6,920 nt of DNA from Clostridia bacterium (GTDB lineage Bacteria; Bacillota; Clostridia; Oscillospirales; CAG-272), in assembly GCA_017452335.1 (NCBI GenBank), contig JAFTMP010000115.1, positions 1-6,920 on the forward strand. The letters are read 5' to 3'. The position numbers were made by a program, and so were the translations under genes. Position 1 is the first letter of the stretch. Every line of letters starts with the position of its first letter. Positions 6,390-6,920 of this stretch are shown in pieces. The notes under the pieces are model-generated. The model was not told the origin of the DNA and did not search any database. It saw nothing but the letters and a program-made list of their open reading frames with translations.

Positions 6390-6418
6390 TTGACAAAGAT
6401 TAACAAGAGTGATAAACT
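6390..6418 (+). promoter_or_regulatory. sigma-A-type promoter of the lectin-like gene
   Basis: Perfect -35 TTGACA (6390-6395), a 17-base spacer and -10 TAAACT (6413-6418), again preceded by TG at the extended -10 position. Expected start near 6425, leaving a leader of about 77 bases before ATG 6502. It points away from the acetyltransferase promoter. Confidence 0.87.
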
Positions 6419-6423
6419 TATTG

Positions 6424-6472
6424 TGCAAACAAGTGCATGTGCTTTACGCGAGATCCATGCACATTTGTCGCA
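6424..6472 (+). promoter_or_regulatory. long imperfect hairpin at the start of the lectin-gene leader
   Basis: Pairing runs TGC (6424-6426) with GCA (6470-6472), ACAA (6429-6432) with TTGT (6465-6468) and GTGCATG (6433-6439) with CATGCAC (6456-6462), fourteen base pairs in all. An AA/C internal loop, a two-base AT bulge and a 16-base terminal loop interrupt it. It begins at the predicted transcription start. No T tract follows, so it is not a terminator; it may be a 5' stability element, a protein-binding RNA or, at the DNA level, an operator. The ribosome binding site lies outside the stem. Confidence 0.55.
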
Positions 6473-6501
6473 GAGTTTAATCATATAAGGAAGGTAGGAA
6501 T

Positions 6502-6920
6502 ATGAAAAAAAGAGTTTTGTCAGTTTTATTGGTGGTAGCACTTATGCTACCACTGGTTCCCACATCCATTTTTGCAGAAAAAACTACTGATATCGCTGAA
6601 CACGAAGAATACCTTTTTTCAACAAATATCGCCAGCGAAGGTTTTTGGAACAATAACAAATATTCTGTTTTCGACAAAGCGCTGTCATGGACAGAAGCAA
6701 TGGAATACTGCGCACAACTTGGCGGACACTTAGCAACCATCACGACAGAGGAAGAACAGCTATTCATAGAATCTCTACTTGCTAACGGGTGCAATCAAAA
6801 ACAGTATTGGATTGGCGCTCAACGTATTGGTAATGGTTTTGAATGGATTACTAATGAAGTTTGGGCATACGAAAATTGGGATTACGGACAGCCAGATAAA
6901 TCACCTCAAAATTCAACGGA
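6502..6920 (+). CDS. secreted C-type lectin-like protein (3' end beyond window)
   Basis: The frame is open to the right edge: 139 complete codons and no stop. ATG 6502 is preceded by AGGAAGG seven bases upstream. Residues 1-25 are a clear signal peptide: KKR, a hydrophobic core (VLSVLLVVALMLPLV) and probable cleavage after SIFA. From about residue 62 the sequence follows the C-type lectin fold: SWTEAMEYCAQLGGHLATI, EEEQLFIESLL, YWIGAQ, GFEWITNE and YENWDYGQPD. Q130-P131-D132 sits where animal lectins have the Ca2+/sugar motif (EPN or QPD), and the next residues (QNST then Glu or Asp) approach the usual NE(D/N)C. Cysteines seen are C70 (expected) and C97 (not usual for the fold). Cell-surface or extracellular glycan or protein binding is likely; the ligand and any downstream domains are unknown. 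GC is about 40%, well below the neighbours. Confidence 0.87.
   Translation, partial: MKKRVLSVLLVVALMLPLVPTSIFAEKTTDIAEHEEYLFSTNIASEGFWNNNKYSVFDKALSWTEAMEYCAQLGGHLATITTEEEQLFIESLLANGCNQKQYWIGAQRIGNGFEWITNEVWAYENWDYGQPDKSPQNST

Noticed and set aside
6424..6472. Riboswitch or T-box in the lectin leader
   Set aside because: Too short, with no terminator or sequestered binding site and no core of a known riboswitch class; described only as a hairpin.
6477..6794. Minus-strand open frame of 105 codons at the right end
   Set aside because: Antisense to the lectin-like gene, whose signal peptide and fold are clear on the plus strand.
1..6920. CRISPR array, tRNA, rRNA, insertion sequence or attachment site
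   Set aside because: No regularly spaced direct repeats, cloverleaf, transposase or terminal inverted repeats seen on either strand.

Overview
The window looks like chromosome from a low-to-mid-GC Firmicute of the class Clostridia, possibly Lachnospiraceae-like. The grounds are the gene set (miaB followed by a YlbF-family gene, yajC followed by a four-helix small membrane protein, a two-component Ktr-type K+ uptake pair), AGGAGG-type ribosome binding sites, and sigma-A promoters with 17-base spacers. No species is claimed. Every gene is on the minus strand except a secreted lectin-like gene running off the right edge on the plus strand.

Reading in the direction of minus-strand transcription (right to left), a strong promoter at 6229-6257 starts a four-gene block: a GNAT acetyltransferase, shikimate kinase (aroK), the K+ channel subunit KtrB and its RCK regulatory subunit KtrA. 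The first two genes overlap by 74 bases. aroK and ktrB both start at TTG, each with a well-placed Shine-Dalgarno sequence. A second promoter at 2975-3003 starts yajC (Sec accessory protein), followed by a four-helix membrane protein and a 59-residue single-helix protein. A rho-independent terminator at 1714-1759 closes that unit. A third promoter at 1654-1682 starts miaB (tRNA methylthiotransferase) and a YlbF/YmcA-family gene cut by the left edge. Most of this is household biology: tRNA modification, RNA-processing accessory, protein export, potassium homeostasis and aromatic amino acid synthesis.

The right end changes character. A 310-base divergent intergenic region carries back-to-back promoters, both with extended -10 elements, and a long imperfect hairpin in the leader of the plus-strand gene. 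That gene encodes a signal peptide followed by a C-type lectin fold with a QPD motif. It is clearly more AT-rich (about 40% GC by hand count, against about 50% or more in sampled parts of the neighbouring genes), so it may mark the start of an accessory segment. I see no CRISPR array, tRNA, rRNA, transposase or complete novel system. The most unusual points are the aroK/GNAT overlap through the P-loop codons and the lectin gene with its structured leader.
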